Below are positions 44,902-53,723 of a DNA stretch of 64,000 nt, piece by piece. The notes beneath the pieces were generated by a model. It was given only the letters and a program-made list of their open reading frames with translations, did no database searches and had not been told where the DNA came from. The stretch spans positions 1 through 64,000 of the forward strand of contig JAEUHH010000120.1 in assembly GCA_016795505.1 (NCBI GenBank), read 5' to 3'. Positions within the stretch are counted from its first letter, which is position 1. Every line of letters starts with the position of its first letter. The translations under genes and the position numbers were made by a program. The stretch comes from Verrucomicrobiales bacterium. Lineage in GTDB: Bacteria; Verrucomicrobiota; Verrucomicrobiia; Verrucomicrobiales; DEV007.

Positions 44902-45737
44902 ATCGCGGCCTGTTTTTCCGCCTCCCAGGCGGCGTCCATCTGCTCCAGGCTGGCGGCTTCGAGGCTCAGACCCTGGTCGCGCAGGCGCCGCTCCACGGCC
45001 TGGAAACGGCGGACGAATTTCGCATTGGCATGGTGCAGCAGCAGCTCGGGCTCCATGCGCTGCTTGCGGGCCAGATTGACGACGGCAAAGAGGAGGTCGC
45101 CGATTTCCTCCGCCACGCGGCCGGCCTCGCCCGAGGCGAGGGCACCGGCGACTTCATCGGTCTCCTCGCGGATTTTTCCCAGCACGGGCGTCAGGTCGCC
45201 ATCGGGCCAGTCGAAGCCGACGCGGGCGGCCTTTTTCTGGAGCTTGGCGGCATTGACCAGGGCGGGCAGGCCTTCGTTGGCTTTGCCGAGGTAGGGCTTC
45301 GGCGGCTCGTTGCCGGCGGAATCCTCGCCCTTTTCGGCCCGCTTGATCCGATCCCACTGCCGCAGCACGTCGGTGGCGTCCTCGACCCGGCTCTCGCCGA
45401 ACACGTGGGGGTGGCGGCGGATCAATTTGTCGCCGATGGCGCGGGCGATGGTGTCGAGGTCGAAGTCGCCGCGTTCCGAGGCGATCTCGGCATGGAAAAC
45501 GGGCTGGAGCAGGAGGTCGCCCAACTCGTCGACGATGGCATCGCGGTCGCCGGACCGGACCGCCTCCGCCACTTCATAGGCTTCCTCAATGAGGTGCGGG
45601 AGCAGCGACTCGTGGGTCTGCTCGGCATCCCACGGGCAGCCGCCGGGGGCGCGGAGCCGGTGCATGATGGCGCGCAGCCGGTCCACGGGCGGCAGGTGGT
45701 CGAAGTCGTCGGCGACGCCAAAGGCGGGAGCTTGCAT
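44883..45737 (-). CDS. mazG: Nucleoside triphosphate pyrophosphohydrolase MazG
   Basis: MazG hydrolyses nucleoside triphosphates to monophosphates, cleaning the pool and, in E. coli, lowering ppGpp. The 284 residues contain two MazG modules: CPWDAEQTHESLLPHLIEEA with EEAYEVAEAV and DELGDLLLQPVFHAEIA near the N-terminus, and VGFDWPDGDLTPVLGKIREE with EEIGDLLFAVVNLAR later. These supply the metal-binding EExxE and ExxD sets. The last six residues and the stop come from a dispersed palindromic repeat, so the C-terminus was probably rewritten by insertion. It is flanked by the DUF1549/DUF1553 operon and a hydrolase gene on the same strand. Confidence 0.94.
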   Translation of the reverse strand: MQAPAFGVADDFDHLPPVDRLRAIMHRLRAPGGCPWDAEQTHESLLPHLIEEAYEVAEAVRSGDRDAIVDELGDLLLQPVFHAEIASERGDFDLDTIARAIGDKLIRRHPHVFGESRVEDATDVLRQWDRIKRAEKGEDSAGNEPPKPYLGKANEGLPALVNAAKLQKKAARVGFDWPDGDLTPVLGKIREETDEVAGALASGEAGRVAEEIGDLLFAVVNLARKQRMEPELLLHHANAKFVRRFQAVERRLRDQGLSLEAASLEQMDAAWEAEKQAAIPIEQG

Positions 45738-45785
45738 GGCGGCGACCTTGGGGCGGGAGGCGGTGGCTTTCCAGCGAAAATCCGG

Positions 45786-47468
45786 TCACGGGGCCGCATC
45801 GGCCGATCCACGCTCGAAGGTGGCGACCGGTCCGAGCCGTCCGTAGGCATCGACGGCGCGGATGGCGAACGCATCGATGTCGCTGAGGCTTTCGAGTGCG
45901 ACGAGCCGGTCGTCGCCGCGGCGCTGGGCGACGGTGCGCCAGGTCGGGGAGGTCTTTCCTTTGGGCTTTCCATCCTCGTGCCGGCCGGTCTGCACGACCC
46001 ACCATCTCGCGGCGGAGACCGGGCCGTCCGCAGGCATCCAGGTGAGGCGCCACTCGGTGCGGCCGGTTTCGTTGCCATTCTCATCGAGCACCGGCGCCTC
46101 GGCGAGGCTGATCGATGCGGCTCGGGGCAGGGACCGAGCGGGGTCATCCATGGGCGCCAGCCACGGGCTGGGCGGGGGCACGGCGCGGTCGGGGTAGACT
46201 TCCCTGGTGATGAGATTCCGGATGCCACCCCGGTTCGAGGCGAAGGCCTCCCAGCGCCAGTGGAGCTGGCCGCTGCCGGCTGATTTCCCCAGGTAGTCGC
46301 GGGTCTGGCGGATCTGGGAGAAGATTTCATTCACTCCGCGCCCGTCGGCTTCCCCACCCGTGCCAATGCGGCTGGAGGCAATGCCGGGCCAGAGGTGGCG
46401 TCCGAGCGGGTTTTCATCCTGCCACCAGCGGAACAGGTCGGTGAAACTCTGCGGCCCTCCGGATTTCCAATAAAGCTGGGGCGAGAGGTAGTCGACCCAG
46501 CCTTCCTGGAGCCAGCGACGGGAGTCGGCGAAGATCTTGTCGTAGGCATCCATGCCGTCGATGCCGGGCGGGTGTCCCGGCCGCCAGATGCCGAAGGGGC
46601 TGATGCCGAGGCGGACCCATGGCTTGGTCCGATGGATCTCGCGGCTGAGATCGCGGATGAGGCCGTTGACGATCTCGCGCCGCCAGTCCTCGCGGCTGAG
46701 TGGTCCCTCGGGCCGGTCGAGGCCGGCACCGAGGCGGTAGCGAGTCCAGTTATCCTCGTCGTCAAAGGTGGCTTCGGCACCCTTGGCCGGGTAGGGGTAG
46801 AAATAGTCGTCCATGTGGACGGCATCGATGTCGTAGCGGCGAACGACATCGGTGACGGCGGTGACAATACGGGCGCGAACAAATTCCGACGAGGGATCGA
46901 GCCAGAGCAGCCGGCCCACCGGCCTGACCAGCCAGGGATACTGCCGGGTGATGTGGTCCTCGGGCATCACGGGCCCGTAGGTCCCGGTGGCGGCGCGGAA
47001 GGGATTGAACCAGGCGTGCAGCTCGAGGCCACGGGCATGGGCCTCGGCCACGGCAAAGGCGAGCGGATCCCAGTGGGGCTCGGGGGCTTTTCCCAGCTCT
47101 CCGGTCAGGTAGTAGGACCAGGGCTCCAGCGGGGAATCGTAGAAGGCGTCGCACATGGTGCGCACCTGGAGCACGACGGCATTGAAATGGAGCCGGGCGG
47201 CGCCGTCGAGGATCTCGCGGAGCTCGGCCTGCTGGGTCTCCACGGGCAGGCCGGGCTTGGACGGCCAGTCGAGATTGTAGACGGTGGCGATCCACAGGCC
47301 GCGAAATTCGCGGACAGGCTCGGAGACCTCTGGGGTCGTTGCGTTCGGGGTCGGTCGCCACCCTTCCTCGGCCCGGCCCGGGAGGGCGGCCGCGACGGCG
47401 AGCGACAGCAGCGGATTCCAAAGCCATCGGGCTTTTGTAATCGAAATCTGAGGCATTCTGGTGTTCAC
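45786..47468 (-). CDS. Family 10-like glycosyl hydrolase (GHL10 / DigH type)
   Basis: A 560-residue exported protein with a signal peptide (LLSLAVAAALPGRAE). The start is a GTG at 47468 or the ATG at 47456. The GHL10 TIM-barrel shows REFRGLWIATVYNLDWPSKP, NAVVLQVRTMCDAFY, RGLELHAWFNPFRA, DIDAVHMDDYFYPYP and GWVDYLSPQLYWKSGGPQSF. Related DigH enzymes cut denuded peptidoglycan glycan strands, so an envelope role is likely. The C-terminal 100 residues resemble a fibronectin type III-like module. It lies just upstream of mazG and divergent from the LemA gene. Confidence 0.9.
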   Translation of the reverse strand: MNTRMPQISITKARWLWNPLLSLAVAAALPGRAEEGWRPTPNATTPEVSEPVREFRGLWIATVYNLDWPSKPGLPVETQQAELREILDGAARLHFNAVVLQVRTMCDAFYDSPLEPWSYYLTGELGKAPEPHWDPLAFAVAEAHARGLELHAWFNPFRAATGTYGPVMPEDHITRQYPWLVRPVGRLLWLDPSSEFVRARIVTAVTDVVRRYDIDAVHMDDYFYPYPAKGAEATFDDEDNWTRYRLGAGLDRPEGPLSREDWRREIVNGLIRDLSREIHRTKPWVRLGISPFGIWRPGHPPGIDGMDAYDKIFADSRRWLQEGWVDYLSPQLYWKSGGPQSFTDLFRWWQDENPLGRHLWPGIASSRIGTGGEADGRGVNEIFSQIRQTRDYLGKSAGSGQLHWRWEAFASNRGGIRNLITREVYPDRAVPPPSPWLAPMDDPARSLPRAASISLAEAPVLDENGNETGRTEWRLTWMPADGPVSAARWWVVQTGRHEDGKPKGKTSPTWRTVAQRRGDDRLVALESLSDIDAFAIRAVDAYGRLGPVATFERGSADAAP

Positions 47469-47530
47469 TGGTTCCTGTCACCCCCGGAGGACCGGGACTG
47501 ATCTCCACTTAGAAACAACCTTATCATGCC

Positions 47531-48124
47531 ATGAGCACCGTATTAATCATCCTCGCGATTGCCATTCCGGTGGTGTTGGTCATTTTCGTGATCGGCCTCT
47601 ACAACGGCCTCGTCCAACTCCGCAACCGCTACAAGAACGCCTTTTCCCAGATCGACGTGCAGTTGAAGCGGCGCCACGACCTGATCCCGAACCTGGTCGA
47701 GACGGCCAAGGCCTTCATGACTCACGAGCGCGAGACGCTGGAAGCCGTGATCCAGGCCCGCAATCAGGCGGAGAGTGCCCGCCAGCGGGCCGGGGCGAAC
47801 CCGGGCGACGCCTCCTCGATGCAGGCGCTGGTGCAGGCGGAGAGCGGCCTCGGCGGCGTGATGGGCCGGCTGTTTGCCCTGTCCGAGAGCTACCCGGATC
47901 TGAAGAGCAACCAGAACATGCTGCAATTGCAGGAGGAGCTGACCTCGACCGAATCGAAGGTGGCCTTTGCCCGGCAGGCCTACAACGACTCGGTGATGCA
48001 CTTCAACAACAAGATCGAGATGTTCCCCTCGAACCTGCTGGCCGGTCCCTTCGGCTTCGTGCCGGCGACCCTGTTCGAAGTGAGCGATGACCGGGAGCGC
48101 GAGGCGGTGAAAGTGTCGTTTTGA
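47531..48124 (+). CDS. LemA family protein
   Basis: A 197-residue LemA protein with one N-terminal membrane helix (LIILAIAIPVVLVIFVIGLY). The family block QLRNRYKNAFSQIDVQLKRR is followed by HDLIPNLVETAKAFMTHE, YPDLKSNQNMLQLQEELTST and ESKVAFARQAYNDSVMHFNN, ending with FPSNLLAGPFGF. LemA proteins are predicted coiled-coil membrane proteins of unclear role and are often linked to a metallopeptidase, as here with the M48 gene 297 bp downstream on the same strand. Confidence 0.93.
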   Translation: MSTVLIILAIAIPVVLVIFVIGLYNGLVQLRNRYKNAFSQIDVQLKRRHDLIPNLVETAKAFMTHERETLEAVIQARNQAESARQRAGANPGDASSMQALVQAESGLGGVMGRLFALSESYPDLKSNQNMLQLQEELTSTESKVAFARQAYNDSVMHFNNKIEMFPSNLLAGPFGFVPATLFEVSDDREREAVKVSF

Positions 48125-48421
48125 TGGGAACTCACCCAAGGTAGTCGGATCGCCAACGAGTTGAAAGCTTGCTCAAAGCTGCCAATTTTTATTCAGGATC
48201 GAGCCTGCAAACCATGCTGCCTGTGGGAGGAGAATCGATGACATCCTTCCCTGCATTTCAAACGGGCGGGTCCCTTTTGGTCCGTGTGGCTTGCGCCGGG
48301 CACTGGGCCTGAATCGAAACGATCCCGGAACCATTGGATTTGGATCGGCGCGCGCGCTGATTACAACGAGTTGCTGAAAGGAAGCCTGCAAAAGTCCCGC
48401 CCGATTCCCCCGTCTCTCCCC
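48125..48421. other. Gene-free stretch between LemA and M48 genes
   Basis: No coding region is supported in these 297 bp. A weak hairpin near 48165-48178 (AGCTT facing AAGCT) is followed by an AT-rich run and could be a poor terminator for LemA. The M48 frame is open from 48284, but the sequence before 48422 does not look like protein. No repeat of the palindromic family was found here. Confidence 0.4.
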
Positions 48422-50374
48422 ATGGACTTCTTCGAGCATCAGGAACAAGCGCGGCGCAAATCGCATGTGCTGGTCCTTTATTTCATCCTGGCCGTCATCG
48501 GCATCATCGTGTCGATCTACGCGGTCGTGTTCGGCGTGCGGCTGTTCACGGAGCAGCAGACGGACCTGACGCAGATCTGGGATCCCGAGATGTTCGCCAT
48601 TTCCGCGCTCGCGACGCTCGGAGTGATCCTGGCGGGGACCGGCTACAAGACACTCCAGCTCAGTGCCGGCGGGGCGGTGGTGGCCAAGGAACTGGGAGGG
48701 CGCAAGCTCGACCCGAACACGACGGACTACCACGAGCGGCGGCTGGTCAACGTGGTGGAGGAGATGGCGATCGCCTCGGGCGTGCCTGTGCCGGAGATCT
48801 ATGTGATGGACGACGAAAACGCCATCAATGCCTTTGCCGCCGGGCGCTCCACCAGCGACGCGGTGATCGGGGTCACGCGGGGCTGCATGAAGCTCCTCAC
48901 CCGCGACGAACTGCAGGGGGTGATCGCCCACGAGTTCTCCCACATCCTGAACGGGGACATGCGGCTGAACCTGCGGCTCATCGGCCTGCTGTTCGGCATC
49001 CTGTTCATCGCCATGATCGGGCAGCTGATCCTGCGGGGCGCGGCGAATGGGGCGCGGCACACGCGCAGCAAGGAAGGCGGCGGGGCGGCCCTGTTCATCC
49101 TGCTGCTCGGCCTCGCGCTGATGCTGATCGGATATGTGGGCCTGTTTTTCGGCAAGCTGATCAAGGCGGCCGTGTCGCGGCAGCGGGAGTATCTCGCCGA
49201 TGCCTCGGCCGTCCAGTTCACCCGCAATCCCGACGGAATCGCCGGCGCCCTGATGAAGATCGGCGGCCTCAAACACGGCTCCCGCATCCGCAATCCCATG
49301 GCCGAGGAGGCCAGCCACCTCTTTTTTGGAAATGCCCTCGGCGGCTCGCTGATGGCGACGCACCCGCCGCTGACTGACCGGATCCGCCGGCTGCTGCCGC
49401 ACTGGAAAGGGGAATTCTCCCAGGCTCAGTTGCCCGACATTTCGCCCAGCGAGGATGAGCGCCAGCGCGAGCGGCGCGGGCGCGGGGCAGCGACGGCTCC
49501 GGTGTCTGATTTCGTCGGCGGCGGAGAGACGGTGATCCAACTGTCGGAGGACGAAGCCTTTGCCAGTCTGGAGAAAGTCCATCCCGAGCAGGTGGATCTC
49601 GGCCAGAGCCTGCATGCCGGCTTTCCCGCCCACTGGCTGGAGGCCGTCCACAGCGAATCGGGCGCGCAGGCGATGCTCTTCGCCCTGCTGCTGGCTCAGG
49701 ACGACGAACTCCGCGGCCAGGAGCTGAGCCGGTTGCGGGAGGCGACTGACGAAAACACCTACCTCGCCACGGTCCGGCTTCATCGCGAAGTGGCTGGGCT
49801 GCACTCGTCGGCCAAACTGGCGCTGGTCGATCTGGCGATCGGCTCGATGCGCCATTTCTCGCCCGATGAGTATCAGCGGTTCCGCTCGATCGTGGAAAAC
49901 CTGATGGCCAGCGACCGGCAGATCAATCTCTTCGAATTTACCCTGCAAAAGGTGATCCGCCGTCACCTGGACATTTACTACGGCCACGAGAATCCGCTCC
50001 GCATCCGGTATCGGAAAATCGATGCGCTCCAGGAGGATGCCGCCGTGCTGCTCTCGACGATCGCCGCTCTCGGCCACCACGGGGACGCGGAGGCGGCGCG
50101 GGAGGCCTTCCGGCACGGGGCTTCCCAGATCGAAGGTCAGACCTGGGCGACGCTTTCGCCCCTGCCGCTGGAGCAGTGCGGCCTCGAACGGATCGACGTG
50201 GCGCTGGATCGCTTCGCCCAGGGCACCCCCCTGGTGAAGCGCCAGATCGTTCATGCGTGCGGCCGGGCCGTCATGGCCGACGGGCGGGTGACCAGCGACG
50301 AGGCCGAGCTGATCCGGGCCGTCGCCGATGCGATCGGTTGCCCGATCCCGCCCTTCGTGAAGACGGCCGCCTGA
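48422..50374 (+). CDS. M48-family membrane metallopeptidase
   Basis: A 650-residue HtpX/Ste24-like protease from the ATG at 48422. Two N-terminal membrane helices (about 16-41 and 57-75) precede the zinc site HEFSHILNGD (His170, His174), with the third ligand in SRQREYLADASAVQ. A further hydrophobic pair lies between them (LIGLLFGILFIAMIGQLIL, and the LFILLLGLALMLIGYVGLFF segment). The C-terminal 300 residues are extra compared with HtpX and end in a helical TerB-like segment (ACGRAVMADGRVTSDEAELI). Paired with LemA, it probably works in membrane protein quality control. Confidence 0.9.
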   Translation: MDFFEHQEQARRKSHVLVLYFILAVIGIIVSIYAVVFGVRLFTEQQTDLTQIWDPEMFAISALATLGVILAGTGYKTLQLSAGGAVVAKELGGRKLDPNTTDYHERRLVNVVEEMAIASGVPVPEIYVMDDENAINAFAAGRSTSDAVIGVTRGCMKLLTRDELQGVIAHEFSHILNGDMRLNLRLIGLLFGILFIAMIGQLILRGAANGARHTRSKEGGGAALFILLLGLALMLIGYVGLFFGKLIKAAVSRQREYLADASAVQFTRNPDGIAGALMKIGGLKHGSRIRNPMAEEASHLFFGNALGGSLMATHPPLTDRIRRLLPHWKGEFSQAQLPDISPSEDERQRERRGRGAATAPVSDFVGGGETVIQLSEDEAFASLEKVHPEQVDLGQSLHAGFPAHWLEAVHSESGAQAMLFALLLAQDDELRGQELSRLREATDENTYLATVRLHREVAGLHSSAKLALVDLAIGSMRHFSPDEYQRFRSIVENLMASDRQINLFEFTLQKVIRRHLDIYYGHENPLRIRYRKIDALQEDAAVLLSTIAALGHHGDAEAAREAFRHGASQIEGQTWATLSPLPLEQCGLERIDVALDRFAQGTPLVKRQIVHACGRAVMADGRVTSDEAELIRAVADAIGCPIPPFVKTAA

Positions 50375-50383
50375 TCGGGCGGG

Positions 50384-52132
50384 CTATTTTTCAATCAAAT
50401 AGTCACCGATGGCGACCGCTCCGAGGCCGCAGGTGAAGAAGGTGGCGAGGGCGTCCTCAACGGAGTGGACGATCGGCTTGCCCATCACGTTGAAGCTGGT
50501 GTTCAACACCACGGGCACGCCGGTCCGTTGGTGAAACGCCGAGACGAGGGCGTGAAAGCGCTCGTTCCACTCCCGCTTCACCGTCTGGAGCCGGCCGGTG
50601 CCATCCACGTGGACCACCGCCGGGATGAGGCCGGCCATCTCGGACCGGACTTTCAGGGTGCGCTCCATGTAGCGGGTCTCCTGGTAATCCTCGAAGTAAG
50701 CCGGCCCGTGCTCGTGCAGGATGGACGGGGCAAAGGGCCGGTAGGCCTCGCGGAATTTCACCAGCTCATTGATCTTGTCCTTCATCCCCGCCGGACGGGG
50801 GTCGGCGAGGATGGACCGGTTGCCCAGGGCCCGGGGACCGAACTCGGCCCGTCCCTGGAACCAGCCGACGATCTTGCCCTCGACCAGCAGATCCGCGACC
50901 GCCTCATGGATCGTGCCAGGCAGGTGGCGCAGCTTGCCCAGACCGCCGAAGCGCTCGACGTGGGCGAGGGTTTCACGGGAATACTCGGAGCCGAGGTAGG
51001 GCGTGGCCACCGATGCTGAGAAAGGGCGCCCCGGATGATCCGCCTGCCAGGCCATCAGCGCGGCACCGACCGCATTGCCATCGTCCGCCGGAGCCGGCGG
51101 CACGTGAAGCGCCTCGAAGGGGGAGCGGGCCAGAATGGTGCCGTTGAAGGATGAATTCAGCGCGCAGCCGCCCGACACGATGAGATTCTGCGAAAGCCCC
51201 CGGCGGTAGAGCCAATCGAGCAGTTGCTCCATCCACTCCGCGAAGACCCGCTGGCCCGTGTGCGCGAGATCGGCCGCCTCATCGGGAGAACTGCCCTCGG
51301 GGCGGACATGGGCGGCGAGCTGGCGATGGATCTCCGTCAGGCGCTTGCGGCCGGCATGGATCAGGGCGCCGTCCTCGACCCGGTAACAACTGCGGAAAAG
51401 CCGCGCGATCTCCTCATTGAACTTCCCGTAGGGCGCCAGTCCCATCACCTTCCATTCCTCACCCTTCACCCAGTCGAATCCACACAGCTGCGTGAGCTCC
51501 TTGTAGAAGAAGCCCAGACTGGCCAGACCCTTGTTCTTCCGGATCAGCTTCACCTGACCATCGCGGTAGTGAAAGTAAGCCAGCGACGAGGTCTCGCCCA
51601 GTCCGTCCACGACCATGCAGACGGCCTCGTCGAAGGGGCTGCCCGCGCAGGCATAGACCGCATGGGTGTCGTGATGCGGAAAATGGCGGAAACGCAGCCG
51701 CGTCGAGCCGAAGTCCTGCCGCAGCCGGAAAGCCAGATTCGAGCCGGTCTCGGCCTGCTTCATCTGCATCACCTGCATCCAGGCCATCAGATATTGCTTG
51801 AGCTGGAAGCCCGTCATGCGGCTGGCGCCCGGCGAGTAGATTTTCTCGCGATCGTAGAGGTGCACGATGTATCCCAGATTGATGAGATGGTGCATCGTGC
51901 GGCTCCAACTGGTGCCCACCACGAACTCACCCTCCGGATCGCCGTATTGCTCGATCAGGTCGACGATGCGGATGGGATGATCCGGCGCACAGCCGAAGGC
52001 CCGCTTGTCCTGGAGGTACCGCTCCGCGCCCTCGGCAAAGACCAGTTCGCCCGCCCCGTTCACGATGGCGATGGCGGGATCGTGAAACGTGGTGGCCAGT
52101 CCGATGTAGGTCTTTCTATCCGCGGATTGCAT
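50384..52132 (-). CDS. Carbamoyltransferase (NodU/CmcH family)
   Basis: A 582-residue two-domain carbamoyltransferase. The N-terminal Kae1-like part has YIGLATTFHDPAIAIVNGAG, FAEGAERYLQDKRAFGCAPD, FPHHDTHAVYACAGSPFDEA and VVDGLGETSSLAYFHY. The middle has LIVSGGCALNSSFNGTIL. The C-terminal part has the YrdC-like motif WFQGRAEFGPRALGNRSILA and ends with PVVLNTSFNVMGKPIVHSVE. Such enzymes transfer a carbamoyl group from carbamoyl phosphate to sugars or antibiotics through an adenylate. The acceptor is unknown and no biosynthetic cluster surrounds it. It converges on the M48 gene with 9 bp between the stops. Confidence 0.92.
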   Translation of the reverse strand: MQSADRKTYIGLATTFHDPAIAIVNGAGELVFAEGAERYLQDKRAFGCAPDHPIRIVDLIEQYGDPEGEFVVGTSWSRTMHHLINLGYIVHLYDREKIYSPGASRMTGFQLKQYLMAWMQVMQMKQAETGSNLAFRLRQDFGSTRLRFRHFPHHDTHAVYACAGSPFDEAVCMVVDGLGETSSLAYFHYRDGQVKLIRKNKGLASLGFFYKELTQLCGFDWVKGEEWKVMGLAPYGKFNEEIARLFRSCYRVEDGALIHAGRKRLTEIHRQLAAHVRPEGSSPDEAADLAHTGQRVFAEWMEQLLDWLYRRGLSQNLIVSGGCALNSSFNGTILARSPFEALHVPPAPADDGNAVGAALMAWQADHPGRPFSASVATPYLGSEYSRETLAHVERFGGLGKLRHLPGTIHEAVADLLVEGKIVGWFQGRAEFGPRALGNRSILADPRPAGMKDKINELVKFREAYRPFAPSILHEHGPAYFEDYQETRYMERTLKVRSEMAGLIPAVVHVDGTGRLQTVKREWNERFHALVSAFHQRTGVPVVLNTSFNVMGKPIVHSVEDALATFFTCGLGAVAIGDYLIEK

Positions 52133-52204
52133 CGCGGAGAATACATGCGAATCCCCGATCGCGAGCGGCGATTTCGACCGCCCTTTTGCCGGGTGGCAGG
52201 CCGG

Positions 52205-52654
52205 TCACTTCGGCTCGGCGGCGGCGGCGGGCGGGGCCGTTTCTCCGGCTTCGGGCGCCACCTTGAAGCTCTGGTTGCGCCGCCAACGCTCCAGCAGGCG
52301 CTGCGCCTCCTCCCGCTGCGGTTCGGTGAGCAATTCCCGCGCCTTGGGCAGGTAAACCTCCTCCAACAACTGGCGGTCCCGGGTCAGGTAGTCGCGCCGC
52401 AGCTCCCAGCGGGCTGCCAGAGCCTCGTCCACCAGCGGACGGAAGGCCGCGCGTTGTTCGTCGGTCAGCTTCAGTTGATTGGCCAAATGATTGGCGACGA
52501 ATTCCCGTGACCGGTCGGTCTTCCAGCCCTCGCTCAGCGGGACCACCCGGATCAGCACGAACAGCAGGGTCAGAAAGCCGAGACCGAAGCCGAGGCCGAA
52601 GACCGCGACCACACCACAGCCGGCTTTTACCTTGGGAGAGAGCATCGTGGGCAT
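52205..52654 (-). CDS. Membrane-anchored Spy/CnrX-like protein of an ECF locus
   Basis: A 149-residue protein from ATG 52654 (or 52645). One membrane helix (VVAVFGLGFGLGFLTLLFVL) is followed by a helical periplasmic part with LTDEQRAAFRPLVDEALAAR and LLTEPQREEAQRLLERWRRN, recalling the paired LTxxQ motifs of Spy/CpxP and CnrX-type sensors. It follows the anti-sigma-like gene by 8 bp in the order sigma, anti-sigma, sensor, so it likely takes part in the signal input. The assignment is by motif and context. Confidence 0.7.
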   Translation of the reverse strand: MPTMLSPKVKAGCGVVAVFGLGFGLGFLTLLFVLIRVVPLSEGWKTDRSREFVANHLANQLKLTDEQRAAFRPLVDEALAARWELRRDYLTRDRQLLEEVYLPKARELLTEPQREEAQRLLERWRRNQSFKVAPEAGETAPPAAAAEPK

Positions 52655-52662
52655 CGGAACAG

Positions 52663-52965
52663 TCAGGGTAGCGTCACCGGCAGCCAGTCGGACAATTGCG
52701 TCACCACCGACTCCGCACCCGCCGGCAGGGAAAAGCCATGCAGCAGCCCGACGGCGAGCAGCGTGACTGTGAGAACGGGCGTCAAACCCCACGCGGTCCC
52801 CCAGAGCCAGCGGCCGAACAGATCCACCACCCCCTCGGATTCCGCCCGCGCCTGCCGGATGCGGGCCAGCAGTCGCGTCTCGAATCCGAAATCGGCGTCG
52901 CTCCCGGTCCGATGCTCCCGGGCCAGGGCGATCAGCTCCTCGTAGGCGTTGTCTGGGTGTTTCAT
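52663..52965 (-). CDS. Small single-helix membrane protein, likely anti-sigma factor
   Basis: A 100-residue protein from the ATG at 52965. A soluble N-terminal half (EELIALAREHRTGSDADFGF, FETRLLARIRQARAE) is followed by one membrane helix (LTPVLTVTLLAVGLLHGFSL) and a short outside tail. It has the size and topology of an anti-sigma factor and lies 20 bp behind the ECF sigma gene on the same strand, the usual arrangement. No zinc-binding HxxxCxxC motif is present, so it is not of the ZAS type. Confidence 0.68.
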   Translation of the reverse strand: MKHPDNAYEELIALAREHRTGSDADFGFETRLLARIRQARAESEGVVDLFGRWLWGTAWGLTPVLTVTLLAVGLLHGFSLPAGAESVVTQLSDWLPVTLP

Positions 52966-52985
52966 GGTAACAAATGGGGAAAAAA

Positions 52986-53654
52986 TCAGCGCCGGGTCTC
53001 TCCAAACAGGCGGTCGTGCCATTCCCGGAGCCGTTGCCGCGCCCGGAAGGCCCGGACTTTCACGTTGGCCTCGCTCCAGCCGGTGAGCGCCGCGGTTTCC
53101 TTGACGCTTTTCTGCTCGAGATCGATGAGCGTGACGACGAGCCGGTCCTTCTCCGGCAGGTGTTCCAGGAGTCGCTGGACCACCTCCCAAGCCTCCCGCT
53201 GTCGCCGGATCGCGTCGCCTTCGGCATCGGCCGCCGAGCGGATGGGCAGTTCCTCCACCAGCACTTCCAGATCCCGCCGCTGACGATGCCGCCGGAGATG
53301 ATCGTAGCAGGTCCGGATGGCGACCCGCATGATCCAATGCTCGAAAGGCGCATCGCCCCGGTAGCGACCCAGACCGCGCCAGACGCGGATGAAAACCTCC
53401 TGCTCCAGATCCTCGCGTTCGTGCGCGCCCCGGGCGAAACGCCCGACCATCGCCGAGACCCGGCCCCGATACCGGACCGCCAGACGGGCAAAGGCAGCGT
53501 CGTCGCCCCGCAGGGACGCCTGGATCCATTCGTTTTCATCGTCCTCCGGCACGGATGGGGTTTGTTGGGCAAAAGCGGCATCGGTTCGGCCGGCGACCCG
53601 CCCTTCCCGGAGTCCGGGCGACCCGTCGGAAGGGCACGAGGCGGCTGAAGACAT
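52986..53654 (-). CDS. ECF RNA polymerase sigma factor
   Basis: A 222-residue sigma-70 family protein of the ECF group. Region 2 spans about 45-120: FARLAVRYRGRVSAMVGRF, DLEQEVFIRVWRGLGRYRGD and HWIMRVAIRTCYDHLRRHRQ. Region 4 spans about 155-215: LLEHLPEKDRLVVTLIDLEQ and the HTH ETAALTGWSEANVKVRAFRA. It is the first gene of an operon with an anti-sigma-like gene and a Spy/CnrX-like gene. A strong hairpin-plus-T-run lies 30 bp upstream of its start on the same strand, which would cut off read-through from the ECF locus before it. Confidence 0.92.
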   Translation of the reverse strand: MSSAASCPSDGSPGLREGRVAGRTDAAFAQQTPSVPEDDENEWIQASLRGDDAAFARLAVRYRGRVSAMVGRFARGAHEREDLEQEVFIRVWRGLGRYRGDAPFEHWIMRVAIRTCYDHLRRHRQRRDLEVLVEELPIRSAADAEGDAIRRQREAWEVVQRLLEHLPEKDRLVVTLIDLEQKSVKETAALTGWSEANVKVRAFRARQRLREWHDRLFGETRR

Positions 53655-53683
53655 AGTCGGCGCCGGTGGCTCCGGCGTTACAC

Positions 53684-53723
53684 AAAAAAACCGGGGACCG
53701 GCGCGGTGCCAAGTCCCCGGTTT
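53684..53723 (-). terminator. Strong intrinsic terminator upstream of the ECF sigma gene
   Basis: An 11-bp perfect stem (53688-53698 pairs with 53713-53723; core ACCGGGGAC / GTCCCCGGT) with a 14-nt loop. Read on the minus strand the stem runs into seven T residues (53690-53684). It lies after the 54195-54440 gene and 30 bp before the sigma gene start. In the plus direction only a poorer TTTCTGTTTT follows. It may end the upstream operon or act as a leader attenuator. Confidence 0.75.
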
